From: CAZYAK01 sp964645935
GTDB taxonomy: Bacteria; Patescibacteriota; Gracilibacteria; Peribacterales; Peribacteraceae
Assembly (NCBI GenBank): GCA_964645935.1
Contig: CAZYAK010000038.1
Location: forward strand, 1 to 13,417
Direction of reading: 5' to 3'
Length of the DNA stretch: 13,417 nt
Below are positions 7,346-13,417 of this stretch, piece by piece. Position numbers and translations under genes: made by a program. Each line of letters starts with the position of its first letter. Position 1 is the first letter of the stretch. The notes below the pieces were generated by a model that was not told where the DNA came from, searched no databases, and saw nothing but the letters and a program-made list of their open reading frames with translations.

Positions 7346-8170
7346 ATGCGCCGCGCCGTCCTCGCCCCCCTATCCCTGAGCCTCCTGCTCAGCTTCGCCC
7401 CCTCCGCACTCGCCGCGGAATCGGCGTCCGCCGCCCTGACCACTGACCAGGCGGCCGTGGCGTACGTCCGCGCGCAGGGCATCTTCAACGACGTGGCCGA
7501 CGGCGCCTTCCATCCGGAGTTCCGTGTGACGCGCGTCGAGTTTGCGGCAGCGGTGACGGGCTACCTGTACCCCACCCTCGTGGCGGACTCGTGTTTCTCG
7601 GCCATCGCCCCCTCGCTCCCTCCCCGCTACACCAAGCTCTTCAGTGACGTTCTCAAGACCGACCTCTCCGCACGCCACCTCTGCGCCGGAATGTTCACGG
7701 GCGTGGTCAGCGGCAACCGGGATGGCTCGTTCCGCCCCGACATGGCCGTGACGATGGCCGAGGCCTCCAAGATGCTGGCACAGGGATACGGCCTGACCTA
7801 CCCGTCGCTCCAGCCCAATACGGAGCCGTGGTACAGCTCTTCCATGCGCGCGATGCGCGGTCTCGCCGCCATCCCCGCCGATGCCTCCCCGGCCACGCTC
7901 GTCACGCGCCAGGCCGCCGCCCGCATGTTCTACGCGCTGCGCTCCCAGCCCCGCTTCCCCGAGATCCGCGTCATCGGCACGCTGCCCGTCCCTGCGGCCC
8001 CTGCGCCGACTGCGGGCTCCACGCTCACGGGAGCGGCCGCCCCCGTTGCGGTGCCGGTGGAAGCCACCGTGCACATCGACACCCCCTCGGTTGCCCGCCG
8101 CTTCTCGAAGCGCGTCTCGCGCCGCACGCTCTTAGCGAACGAGCGCAAGAAAGAGATGGAGGCCCGCTGA
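7346..8170 (+). CDS. Secreted S-layer-homology (SLH) domain protein
   Basis: A 274-residue exported protein, probably attached to the cell surface. Seen: signal peptide (MRRAV, hydrophobic stretch 8-20, ALA cleavage near 23); SLH repeat one at about 34-80 (GIFNDVADGAFHPEFRVTR); repeat two at about 98-150 (GVVSGNRDGSFRPDMAVT); a weaker third at about 160-200 (WYSSSMRAMRGLAAIP, TRQAAARMFYAL). Then comes a Pro/Ala-rich linker (about 212-240) and a strongly basic tail (RRFSKRVSRR to KKEMEAR). Two cysteines, C83 and C113, could form a disulfide. SLH domains usually anchor proteins to cell-wall polymers. No catalytic domain is present, so it may be a structural or anchoring protein. It ends one base before the convergent gene on the other strand. 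Confidence 0.85.
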   Translation: MRRAVLAPLSLSLLLSFAPSALAAESASAALTTDQAAVAYVRAQGIFNDVADGAFHPEFRVTRVEFAAAVTGYLYPTLVADSCFSAIAPSLPPRYTKLFSDVLKTDLSARHLCAGMFTGVVSGNRDGSFRPDMAVTMAEASKMLAQGYGLTYPSLQPNTEPWYSSSMRAMRGLAAIPADASPATLVTRQAAARMFYALRSQPRFPEIRVIGTLPVPAAPAPTAGSTLTGAAAPVAVPVEATVHIDTPSVARRFSKRVSRRTLLANERKKEMEAR

Positions 8171-8171
8171 T

Positions 8172-8576
8172 TCAGGAGAACTCCGCGCTGTCCTTGTACC
8201 CCTGCTGATGCTCGTGCCCCGCGGGGTTCCCGGGTGTGCGGATGGCACAGCTATAGGACTCCGTGACGTTGACGACCTGCTTCACCCAAGCGATCGTCCC
8301 GTTCACGTAGTCGCAGTACAGGCAGTTGATACGCTGCAAGGGGCTGAGTCGTGGGAGCTTCCACCGCTCCATCAGGACGTAGCGCCGCCGGTCCACCTTG
8401 GGAATGTTGAGCGCCGTGAAGTAGACGCACTGGTAGAGCCGGATGCACAGATCCAGGAACACGATCGGCACGAGCATGGAGTAGCTGACGATCGCGAGCC
8501 CTACTGCGCCCGGAATGGAAACAAGACGCCGGTACGCGGGCGACTTCGGCACGAGGACAGGCGGAGTAGTGAGCAT
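8172..8576 (-). CDS. Small membrane protein with conserved-looking CxxC motif, unknown function
   Basis: A 134-residue protein I cannot assign to a characterised family. Seen: a hydrophobic segment at about residues 24-55, so it is membrane-anchored near the N-terminus; then a basic stretch (KVDRRRY) and RWKLPRLSPLQRINCLYCDYVNGTIAWVKQV, with C85 and C88 spaced like a metal or redox pair, a further C110, and histidines at 121 and 123. The WKLPRLSPLQ...CLYCDYVNG pattern resembles hypothetical proteins I associate with candidate-phyla genomes (memory, unverified). The frame is open to 8663, but the ATG at 8576 is chosen because a TAGACT box lies seven bases before it and the longer form would overrun the divergent gene at 8629. 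Confidence 0.65.
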   Translation of the reverse strand: MLTTPPVLVPKSPAYRRLVSIPGAVGLAIVSYSMLVPIVFLDLCIRLYQCVYFTALNIPKVDRRRYVLMERWKLPRLSPLQRINCLYCDYVNGTIAWVKQVVNVTESYSCAIRTPGNPAGHEHQQGYKDSAEFS

Positions 8577-8583
8577 GATTGGG

Positions 8584-8610
8584 AGTCTAGCGGATGAACG
8601 CCGATGTAAA
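8584..8610 (-). promoter_or_regulatory. Promoter for the CxxC membrane protein gene, likely leaderless
   Basis: On the minus strand TTTACA (8610-8605) and TAGACT (8589-8584) are spaced by 15 bases; the -10 box ends seven bases before the ATG at 8576. The -35 is a five-of-six match. The spacing is a little short, but the arrangement repeats the leaderless pattern seen at other starts in this window. Confidence 0.4.
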
Positions 8611-8616
8611 ATGGCA

Positions 8617-8622
8617 TAGTAT
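8617..8622 (+). promoter_or_regulatory. -10-like TAGTAT before the 75-residue gene
   Basis: TAGTAT ends six bases before the ATG at 8629, which places the transcription start at the start codon. No clear -35 is seen. It shares the 52-base divergent region with the promoter of the minus-strand gene. Confidence 0.35.
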
Positions 8623-8628
8623 GTGGGC

Positions 8629-8856
8629 ATGAAACACAGCGTCTCCTCTTGGGCCCGTGCCACTGGCTACGCGCTCGCCGGTGTCCAGCACGGATTGGAC
8701 ACCGCCACCGAATGGGCACTCGGCAAGGTGCGCCAGTCCTCCGCCGCGCCCGCCGGCTCCAAGGCCAAAGGCGGCAACCCGTTCCTGCGGTTCGTTGGAG
8801 AAGCCGGAGAGGCGTACTACAAGACCTACACGTCGCTCAAGAAGAACCGCCCTTAG
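8629..8856 (+). CDS. Unknown 75-residue basic protein
   Basis: A small protein of unknown function. Seen: an amphipathic helical N-terminal half (SSWARATGYALAGVQHGLDTATEWALGKV), a short Ala/Pro/Ser/Gly/Lys linker, then a second amphipathic stretch (NPFLRFVGEAGEAYYKTYTSLKK). There is no signal peptide or cysteine. It is transcribed divergently from the CxxC membrane protein, and its 3' end overlaps the end of the large membrane protein gene on the other strand by 20 bases. Start: GTG at 8623 is possible, but the ATG at 8629 fits the TAGTAT box. Support comes from the promoter, G+C-rich codon use and good packing between neighbours; there is no recognised homology. Confidence 0.55.
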   Translation: MKHSVSSWARATGYALAGVQHGLDTATEWALGKVRQSSAAPAGSKAKGGNPFLRFVGEAGEAYYKTYTSLKKNRP

Positions 8857-10600
8857 AGCGCTTTTTCGGTCGCACTCGAGATGCCTTGTGGGATACGCGC
8901 ATCGGCACGAGCACACTCGCCACGGCCAGCGCGAGGGCGAGCAGGCTCACCACGTCCGCTGCTCGCTGGGTCGCCGGCACCTTCCACGACACCGGCCGGC
9001 CGGACGTAAATGCGCCCAGATCCGCGGCATGATCCGTGCGGATGCGGTCGCCCGGCAGGCAGCCGTTGGCCCCGGGGTACTGGTAACACGACGGATTCAT
9101 CATGTTGAAGGCGCCGTCCCAAACCTCAGACACGGGGCCCTCGCGTAGCGCGCTCCATTGGGGTTGGCCGCCCACCTCCATCGCCGTCTCGAAGCGGCAG
9201 GAGCGCGTGGTAGTGCCGTCGAACCGGTAATCCTCAAAACGCACCGTCCTCACAGGATCCAAGAAGCGGTCGGCGGGCGCCAAGTCCTTGCGCATGGCCG
9301 TGTCGTACGCGAAGAGCTCGAAGGCATCAATAGTTGGAGCGTACGCGGCTACGAACCCGCCCACGGTGAGCCCGACGGCGACGAGCGTGAGCAGACGCTC
9401 CTCGTCGGGGAAGAGTGCCTTCTGGCATGCGTCCAGGGCACAGAAGGCGACCATGGTGAGCAGCAGTGTGAGTGGGAACAGGAACCGCGTGGCCACCCGG
9501 AAACTGGAGAAGACGGGCAGCGAGTACACCACGTCCGCCACAGGACCGCTCCCGGATCCGATCTCCACGAACACGATGACGGTGAGGACAAGTATGCAGA
9601 GAAACCAGAGCATGCGCCGATCGCCCTTCCAGACTCCGCGCACAGCGCCTGCAACCGCGGCGCCGAGCCCCACGAGCACCGCATGCGACATGAAGAACGT
9701 GTTCTCGTGCAGCCCCCACGGTAACCCCGCTAACAGCGCGGGTGATTGCGGAAACGCCCAGAACGCCGCACCTACCACACCGAGCAGGTTGATGCCCTCG
9801 GACACCTCCGGAAGCGGCACGGCATAGCGCAGGTTGGACAGGAGATTCCCCACCGCCCACAACTTACTGGCCGCAATGCACACGGCGGCGGCGGCGAGGA
9901 GCAGCGCGCGAGGCATAAGCTGGCGGACGCGCGCGAGTCGGTCGGGCGCCAGCACCAGGAGGTCCAGCGGGAGGAGCGCGGCGGCGAGGAGTGCGAAGTG
10001 CACCATCACGTAGTGGCCGCCGGCGTACACCGCAGCCGCGACAAGCAGTGCAAAAAGCCCCACGCGACGAACGAGGGCCATCCCTGCCTTTCGCCGATCG
10101 AAGAGCAGCCAGAGCATCGGTCCCAACAATGGGAACGGCAGGAAGTTCACATGCCCCACGATGACGTGCGCAAAGTAAAATCCACCGCCCACCGCCGCGA
10201 GGGCAAAAGCGTGCCTCCATGCAGGACGCAGCCCCAGCGCGTCACGCCCGAAGAACACGTACCCGGCGTACCCGACGGCAAGGTGCAGCACTGCGCTCAC
10301 GACCACGGCCGTGAACGGCCAAAATACAAGGGACAGCAGCTGTGTGACGGAGTAGTAGAGGTCGTTGGGGTTGCCGTATAGCGCAATGCCCCCGCAGAAG
10401 TGTGGCGCGTAGCGCAGCACTGCGAGCCCCTGATGCAGGAAGTGCCACCGGCCCTCTAGGAGCAGCGGCACAAAGAGGCGGAAGTCGTGGCCCGTTTCCG
10501 GGTAGCGCCACAGCAGCAGCCCGACGAACGCCGCGAGGAACGCGACGAAGGGCAGCAGCCGGAGAAAGACGCTCCCGGACGGTCGGATGAGGCTGAGCAT
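8837..10600 (-). CDS. Large multi-spanning membrane protein, GT-C/YfhO-like
   Basis: A 587-residue polytopic membrane protein, probably a lipid-linked-sugar glycosyltransferase or a relative of YfhO/PMT-type proteins (inferred). Seen: first helix at about 12-30; an outer loop with TGHDF (H38, D39), the place of the catalytic acid in GT-C enzymes; then YAPHFCGGIALYGNPNDLYY (about 64-83), which matches the P-x-CGG-x-P-x-x-NP pattern of the YfhO-like group. About ten more hydrophobic segments follow, then a soluble outer domain (about 450-560, with several Cys), a last helix and a Lys/Arg/Ser-rich tail (KKRSKGGSS). An ATG at 10642 would add 14 residues, and the frame stays open to 10795, where it would run into the divergent Hcp gene. 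The ATG at 10600 best fits the first membrane helix. Acceptor and donor are unknown. Confidence 0.75.
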   Translation of the reverse strand: MLSLIRPSGSVFLRLLPFVAFLAAFVGLLLWRYPETGHDFRLFVPLLLEGRWHFLHQGLAVLRYAPHFCGGIALYGNPNDLYYSVTQLLSLVFWPFTAVVVSAVLHLAVGYAGYVFFGRDALGLRPAWRHAFALAAVGGGFYFAHVIVGHVNFLPFPLLGPMLWLLFDRRKAGMALVRRVGLFALLVAAAVYAGGHYVMVHFALLAAALLPLDLLVLAPDRLARVRQLMPRALLLAAAAVCIAASKLWAVGNLLSNLRYAVPLPEVSEGINLLGVVGAAFWAFPQSPALLAGLPWGLHENTFFMSHAVLVGLGAAVAGAVRGVWKGDRRMLWFLCILVLTVIVFVEIGSGSGPVADVVYSLPVFSSFRVATRFLFPLTLLLTMVAFCALDACQKALFPDEERLLTLVAVGLTVGGFVAAYAPTIDAFELFAYDTAMRKDLAPADRFLDPVRTVRFEDYRFDGTTTRSCRFETAMEVGGQPQWSALREGPVSEVWDGAFNMMNPSCYQYPGANGCLPGDRIRTDHAADLGAFTSGRPVSWKVPATQRAADVVSLLALALAVASVLVPMRVSHKASRVRPKKRSKGGSS

Positions 10601-10733
10601 ACGCCCGTACGGCACTGAGGAGCGTTGCCAATTGGTATACATAGTGTTTTTCCAAGTGATGTACAGAGAGAGACACTTGTGGCGAATCGTTAGACACTGG
10701 AGCATCCGTGTCATCCATTCCCCCTCATCCGCT
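10601..10733. promoter_or_regulatory. Divergent promoter region between the membrane protein and Hcp genes
   Basis: A 133-base region between two divergent starts. The section 10631-10660 is A+T-rich relative to its surroundings (GGTATACATAGTG), and on the minus strand it reads TATGTATACC, a plausible -10 about 30 bases before the ATG at 10600. No convincing -10 or Shine-Dalgarno motif was found directly before the Hcp start at 10734. Confidence 0.35.
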
Positions 10734-11324
10734 ATGCGCACGCGCCTTCTTACCCTGGGAGCGATCGCCGCCGGGCTCACGCTCGTCGCGACCATCGTCG
10801 CCCCGTCCGCCCACCTCCCGACAACGGAGTTCCCTGTGGCATACGCCGCTTCCGTGGACTACTTCCTCAAGCTTGATGGCGTCGAGGGCGAGTCCAAGAA
10901 CGACCGCCACAGGAACGAGATCGAGATCCTGTCCTTCAGCTGGGGCCTCAGCCAGGGCGGCACGTCGGGCGTCCGCGGAGGCGGAGGCGCGGGCAAGGCG
11001 TCCTTCCAGGACATGCACTTCTCCATGCCCCTCAGCAAGGCGTCGCCCAAGCTCTTCCTCGCCGCGGCGACGGGCGAGCACATCCCCAAGGCGGTCTTCA
11101 CCTCCGCCAAGCCGGACAAGAACGGCGACTACCTCAAGATCACCCTCACGGACATCCTCGTGAGCTCGTACCAGCAGGACGGCTCCCAAGGCACGATCCC
11201 CACGGACCAGTTCTCCCTCAACTTCACCAAGATCGAGTACGAGTACTCGCCCACCAAGCCGGACGGCTCGCTCGACGCGTCGGTGAAGGCGGGGTACGAC
11301 GTCAAGGCCAACAAGAAGGTCTGA
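10734..11324 (+). CDS. Hcp-family (type VI tube-like) protein with signal peptide
   Basis: A 196-residue protein of the Hcp family, whose usual members form the hexameric tube of type VI secretion systems. Seen: an N-terminal export signal (MRTRLL, hydrophobic 7-24, AYA near 36-38), then the full Hcp beta-barrel from VDYFLKLDGVEGES (41-54), EIEILSFSWG, a glycine-rich loop (GGGGAGKASFQD), SPKLFLAAATGEHI, DYLKITLTDILVSSYQ and FTKIEYEY to the terminal DVKANKKV. Canonical tube Hcp is cytoplasmic and lacks a signal peptide, so this is a secreted variant. No other type VI gene (VgrG, VipA/B, ClpV) is in the window. The start at 10734 is chosen because it gives the signal peptide; the frame is open to 10587 but would overrun the divergent gene. 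A hairpin terminator follows. Confidence 0.9.
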   Translation: MRTRLLTLGAIAAGLTLVATIVAPSAHLPTTEFPVAYAASVDYFLKLDGVEGESKNDRHRNEIEILSFSWGLSQGGTSGVRGGGGAGKASFQDMHFSMPLSKASPKLFLAAATGEHIPKAVFTSAKPDKNGDYLKITLTDILVSSYQQDGSQGTIPTDQFSLNFTKIEYEYSPTKPDGSLDASVKAGYDVKANKKV

Positions 11325-11344
11325 GAACTTCCGATCGGCATCCG

Positions 11345-11371
11345 ACGGCGCCTCCGAGGGGGGCGCCGTTT
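11345..11371 (+). terminator. Rho-independent terminator after the Hcp gene
   Basis: ACGGCGCC (11345-11352) and GGCGCCGT (11362-11369) form a perfect 8-bp stem, extendable by three pairs (one of them G-T) around a GAG loop, and are followed by T residues before the sequence is lost in the gap. It lies 20 bases after the Hcp stop. The T-tract is cut short at the gap, so strength cannot be judged. Confidence 0.7.
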
Positions 11372-11372
11372 G

Positions 11373-11472
11373 NNNNNNNNNNNNNNNNNNNNNNNNNNNN
11401 NNNNNNNNNNNNNNNNNNNNNNNNNNNNNNNNNNNNNNNNNNNNNNNNNNNNNNNNNNNNNNNNNNNNNNNN
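11373..11472. other. Assembly gap of 100 N
   Basis: Exactly 100 unknown bases, a conventional placeholder size, so the true distance is not known. It directly follows a strong G+C hairpin. Sequence, genes and even contig order across this point should not be trusted without reads that span it. Confidence 0.98.
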
Positions 11473-11482
11473 CAGCCGCCAT

Positions 11483-11595
11483 GATCGCCACCCGCGAGTC
11501 GAAGACCGCGCGGCTGGGGTATGGGGAGGGCTGACCGTAGAGGGAGCGATTGGAAGGTATGTTGTCTGGTTGATGCGGGATGGATCGCCACCCGC
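11483..11595 (+). repeat. 13-base direct repeat spaced by exactly 100 bases
   Basis: GATCGCCACCCGC occurs at 11483-11495 and again at 11583-11595, inside the 153-base non-coding stretch between the gap and the end of the exonuclease gene. Just after the second copy begins, CCCGC-AGG-GCGGG (11591-11603) makes a short hairpin. No gene was recognised in the stretch. This could be the visible edge of a larger repeat that broke the assembly (inference). Confidence 0.5.
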
Positions 11596-11625
11596 AGGGC
11601 GGGACCCCGAGGTGTAGCGCGCGTC

Positions 11626-13116
11626 TCACGCCCACGCCATCTCCTCCTCCCGCGCCGCGACTTTCCTCCGTTTCCCTTCTTTCCTCTCCAGCTCGATGAT
11701 CTCGATGTCCCACGCGGTGCGCTTTTTTTTGGAGGCCGCGAAGGATTTGAGGAACGAGGAAATGATGCGGTAGTTGTCAAGGTTAAAGTTGAGCTCGGCA
11801 CCGCGTTCCAACGCGTCTCGCAGATCCTCCTCGGACGCGTAGGTGCCGAGGTAGCACCACTGGTCGATGAGGTGCACCTCGGTCTTGCTCGTGAGCACGT
11901 GCGTCTCCCGGATGCCGATCTTCCCGGCAAAGGGCCAGAGCCGATGCTTCATAGAGGAGAGCGCCATCCGCAGACGGACATTGTGGAGCGCCGCTTCTTC
12001 CTCTCCCGCGCAAGCACCCTTGCACTTCTTGAGGTGGTAGCTGAAGCACGCACCCTTGGACGTAGGCTCGACGCCCAGCACCTTGGGGCAGAGTGAGTAC
12101 GCCTCGCAGAGGTCAGCCAGCCGCTCCTTGGCAGCTCGCTCGCCGCGGAAGATGCCGTAGAGCGCGTCGAATTCCCCCGGCACGATCTCCGCCGCTTTGG
12201 CCGTCGTGACGGTCTCGAAGCCTTTCTTGCCCATCACCACCTTGAGCGCGCACTGCGACGCGACGCGCCGCAGCTGCACGTTGTAGACCGGCAGGTGCTT
12301 CTTCACGAGCTGCGACTCCAAGAGCAGCGCCCCGAGCTCCCCTACCGTCTCCTTGTAATCGATATGGCGCACGCGCTGCGAGATCTCCAGGTCCTTGCTG
12401 ATGGAGTGGTCGCCAGAGAAGTGCGACAGCACGCGCGACCGCAGGTCCACGCTCTTGCCGATGTAGATGGGCTTATCGCCCTGGCCGTAGAAGAGGTACA
12501 CGCCCGTGCCATCAGGGAGATCCTCCAGGCTCTTGGCCTTGAGATGACTGGGGAGTGACGGCCGCTTGAGCAGCGACTCGATGGCCCAGCGGAACGGCTC
12601 CTCGCCGCGCTCCTTCTGGCAGAGATACCAAAAGTCCACGCACACCTTGATGTCATCCAGCGCACGGTGCCGCCCCTCGCACGCGAAGCCGTGGCGCTCG
12701 ATGATGGCGTCTAAGCTATGGCGCTTAAACCGTGGGAACATCGCCCGCGAGAGGCGTACGGTGCAGAGTGTCTTGGCGGACCACGCGATCTCCAGCCGCC
12801 GGAACTCGTTCTTGATGAAGCCGTAGTCAAACCGCGCGTTGTGCGCGACGAACACCTTCCCCGCGAGCAGCTCCTGCAATTCCTCCGCGATGCCCGCGAA
12901 GGTCGGCGCGCCGCGCAGGTCCGCGTTGGTGATGCCGGTGAGCGTCGTGATCATGGTGGGCACGCGCCGCTCGGGATCGACCATCGAGCACCACGTCCGC
13001 GTGACGACATTGTTCTCCACGACGATCACCGCGATCTCGATGATCCGGTCATACACGGCGTTGCCGCCGGTCGTCTCGATGTCGACGAACGCGAAGGAGG
13101 TGTCTTCGAGGGTCAC
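11626..13116 (-). CDS. DEDDh exonuclease fused to Cho/UvrC-like GIY-YIG nuclease
   Basis: A 496-residue DNA-repair nuclease; similar fusions are known in actinobacteria (for example M. tuberculosis Rv2191). Seen: a DnaQ-type 3'-5' exonuclease domain (1-165) with D12 and E14 in VDIETTG, D97 in AHNARFDYGF, and H150/D155 in GRHRALDD, so the DEDDh set is complete. A GIY-YIG domain follows at about 198-285, with GVYLFY (205-210), PIYIGKSVDLRSR (Y218, R226), E267 in ALLLESQLVKKHLPVYN. The C-terminal part has the UvrC/Cho cysteine cluster (C337, C343, C357, C365, C369; FSYHLKKCKGACAG), then a charged tail. The start is the GTG at 13116, because an in-frame TAG lies 24 bases upstream with no other start codon between. 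Likely acts on damaged or branched DNA as a backup incision enzyme (inferred). Confidence 0.9.
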   Translation of the reverse strand: MTLEDTSFAFVDIETTGGNAVYDRIIEIAVIVVENNVVTRTWCSMVDPERRVPTMITTLTGITNADLRGAPTFAGIAEELQELLAGKVFVAHNARFDYGFIKNEFRRLEIAWSAKTLCTVRLSRAMFPRFKRHSLDAIIERHGFACEGRHRALDDIKVCVDFWYLCQKERGEEPFRWAIESLLKRPSLPSHLKAKSLEDLPDGTGVYLFYGQGDKPIYIGKSVDLRSRVLSHFSGDHSISKDLEISQRVRHIDYKETVGELGALLLESQLVKKHLPVYNVQLRRVASQCALKVVMGKKGFETVTTAKAAEIVPGEFDALYGIFRGERAAKERLADLCEAYSLCPKVLGVEPTSKGACFSYHLKKCKGACAGEEEAALHNVRLRMALSSMKHRLWPFAGKIGIRETHVLTSKTEVHLIDQWCYLGTYASEEDLRDALERGAELNFNLDNYRIISSFLKSFAASKKKRTAWDIEIIELERKEGKRRKVAAREEEMAWA

Positions 13117-13230
13117 AAGGGCCGAGGGCGGTGGCTACTCCGGAGAGAAAAACTCAACGGGGCTTGAGGTGGACAACCGTACACAGGATCGCGCGCCGCG
13201 CGCAACCAAGAACAAGAGTTTTGTTCGGAG

Positions 13231-13236
13231 TATACT
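13231..13236 (+). promoter_or_regulatory. -10 element TATACT, likely leaderless promoter
   Basis: TATACT, a five-of-six match, ends six bases before the GTG at 13243, placing the transcription start at the start codon itself. It lies in the 126-base region between the two divergent nuclease genes. No clear -35 is seen. Confidence 0.5.
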
Positions 13237-13242
13237 GCGACA

Positions 13243-13417
13243 GTGAAGGAGTATTGCGTCTACCTGCTTCGCTGCAGCGATGACAGCTACTCCATCGGCG
13301 TCACCAACGACCTCGTCCGTCGAGTGGAGGAGCACCAATCAGGCTGGGACCCGAAGGCGTACACGCACCCGCGGCGCCCGGTGACGCTGGCGTACTCGGC
13401 GGCGTTCACGGACGTGA
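13243..13417 (+). CDS. Stand-alone GIY-YIG endonuclease-like protein, 5' part only
   Basis: The first 58 codons of a small GIY-YIG-domain protein; the 3' end is outside the window. Seen: EYCVYLLRCSDDSYSIGVTNDLVRRVEEHQSG, the pattern of the short YhbQ/YazA-like group (usually 80-100 residues), with the VYLL strand for GIY, GVTNDLVRRV with the catalytic arginine, and EH after it. The YIG tyrosine that relatives carry appears as Ser (SIG, residues 17-19), while the preceding Tyr16 is kept. The start is a GTG directly after the TATACT box. It is transcribed away from the exonuclease/GIY-YIG fusion, so two GIY-YIG genes sit back to back. Function in DNA or RNA cleavage is not established for this group; the Ser may weaken catalysis. 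Confidence 0.8.
   Translation, partial: MKEYCVYLLRCSDDSYSIGVTNDLVRRVEEHQSGWDPKAYTHPRRPVTLAYSAAFTDV

Noticed and set aside
8577..8663. Upstream extension of the CxxC membrane protein to 8663 on the minus strand
   Set aside because: It would overlap the start of the divergent 75-residue gene and the TAGACT box before 8576; the added residues look non-native.
9746..10381. Plus-strand open frame opposite the GT-C-like protein
   Set aside because: Shadow of the membrane-protein frame, with His/Gln/Glu/Arg-rich composition and no motif.
11591..11603. Hairpin as terminator of the exonuclease gene (minus strand)
   Set aside because: Only a 5-bp stem with no T-tract after it on the minus strand.
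10725..11930. Minus-strand frame crossing the N gap
   Set aside because: It only exists because Ns are read through; it runs antisense to the Hcp gene and overlaps the nuclease gene.
1..13417. Stop-codon reassignment (UGA as Gly, as in some candidate phyla)
   Set aside because: TGA ends several genes exactly where domains end and where the next gene begins (for example 6722-6724), and no frame needs read-through.

Overview
The window is G+C-rich bacterial DNA using the standard code: TAA, TAG and TGA all end genes here, and no coding frame is interrupted by a reassigned TGA. Genes are tightly packed. Most starts have no visible Shine-Dalgarno motif, and several have a -10-like hexamer only 6-9 bases before the start codon, which points to leaderless transcripts. 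The large eukaryote/archaea-like IleRS, the compact layout and the small lineage-specific proteins fit a candidate-phyla (Patescibacteria/CPR-like) genome. This taxonomic guess is weak, because no rRNA or marker phylogeny is available.

Left part (5-4810, + strand): a giant isoleucyl-tRNA synthetase of 1460 residues, followed 30 bases later by a small four-helix membrane protein of the phage-holin-like PF04020 type. The synthetase is the most striking item. Two complete histidine-phosphatase (phosphoglycerate-mutase-like) domains are inserted into the catalytic half, one on each side of the conserved DLHxxxVD segment, and both keep their catalytic residues. The editing (CP1) domain also appears to have lost its amino-group-binding aspartate.

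Middle part (4811-8170, + strand): a 274-base gene-free stretch with inverted repeats; an MFS efflux-type transporter; an AT-rich promoter island of about 80 bases; a Phd/Doc-like toxin-antitoxin pair with a variant Fic motif; and a secreted SLH-domain protein.

Right-middle (8172-11372): a small membrane protein with a CxxC motif (- strand), a 75-residue unknown protein (+), a large GT-C/YfhO-like membrane protein (-), and, divergent from it, an Hcp-family protein carrying an N-terminal signal peptide and followed by a strong hairpin terminator. A run of exactly 100 Ns (11373-11472) is an assembly gap.

Right end (11473-13417): a DEDDh exonuclease fused to a Cho/UvrC-like GIY-YIG nuclease (- strand), and divergently the start of a small stand-alone GIY-YIG protein cut by the window edge. 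The best candidate for something undescribed is the double-phosphatase IleRS. The signal-peptide Hcp without visible type VI genes comes second. No CRISPR array, tRNA, rRNA or insertion sequence was recognised.
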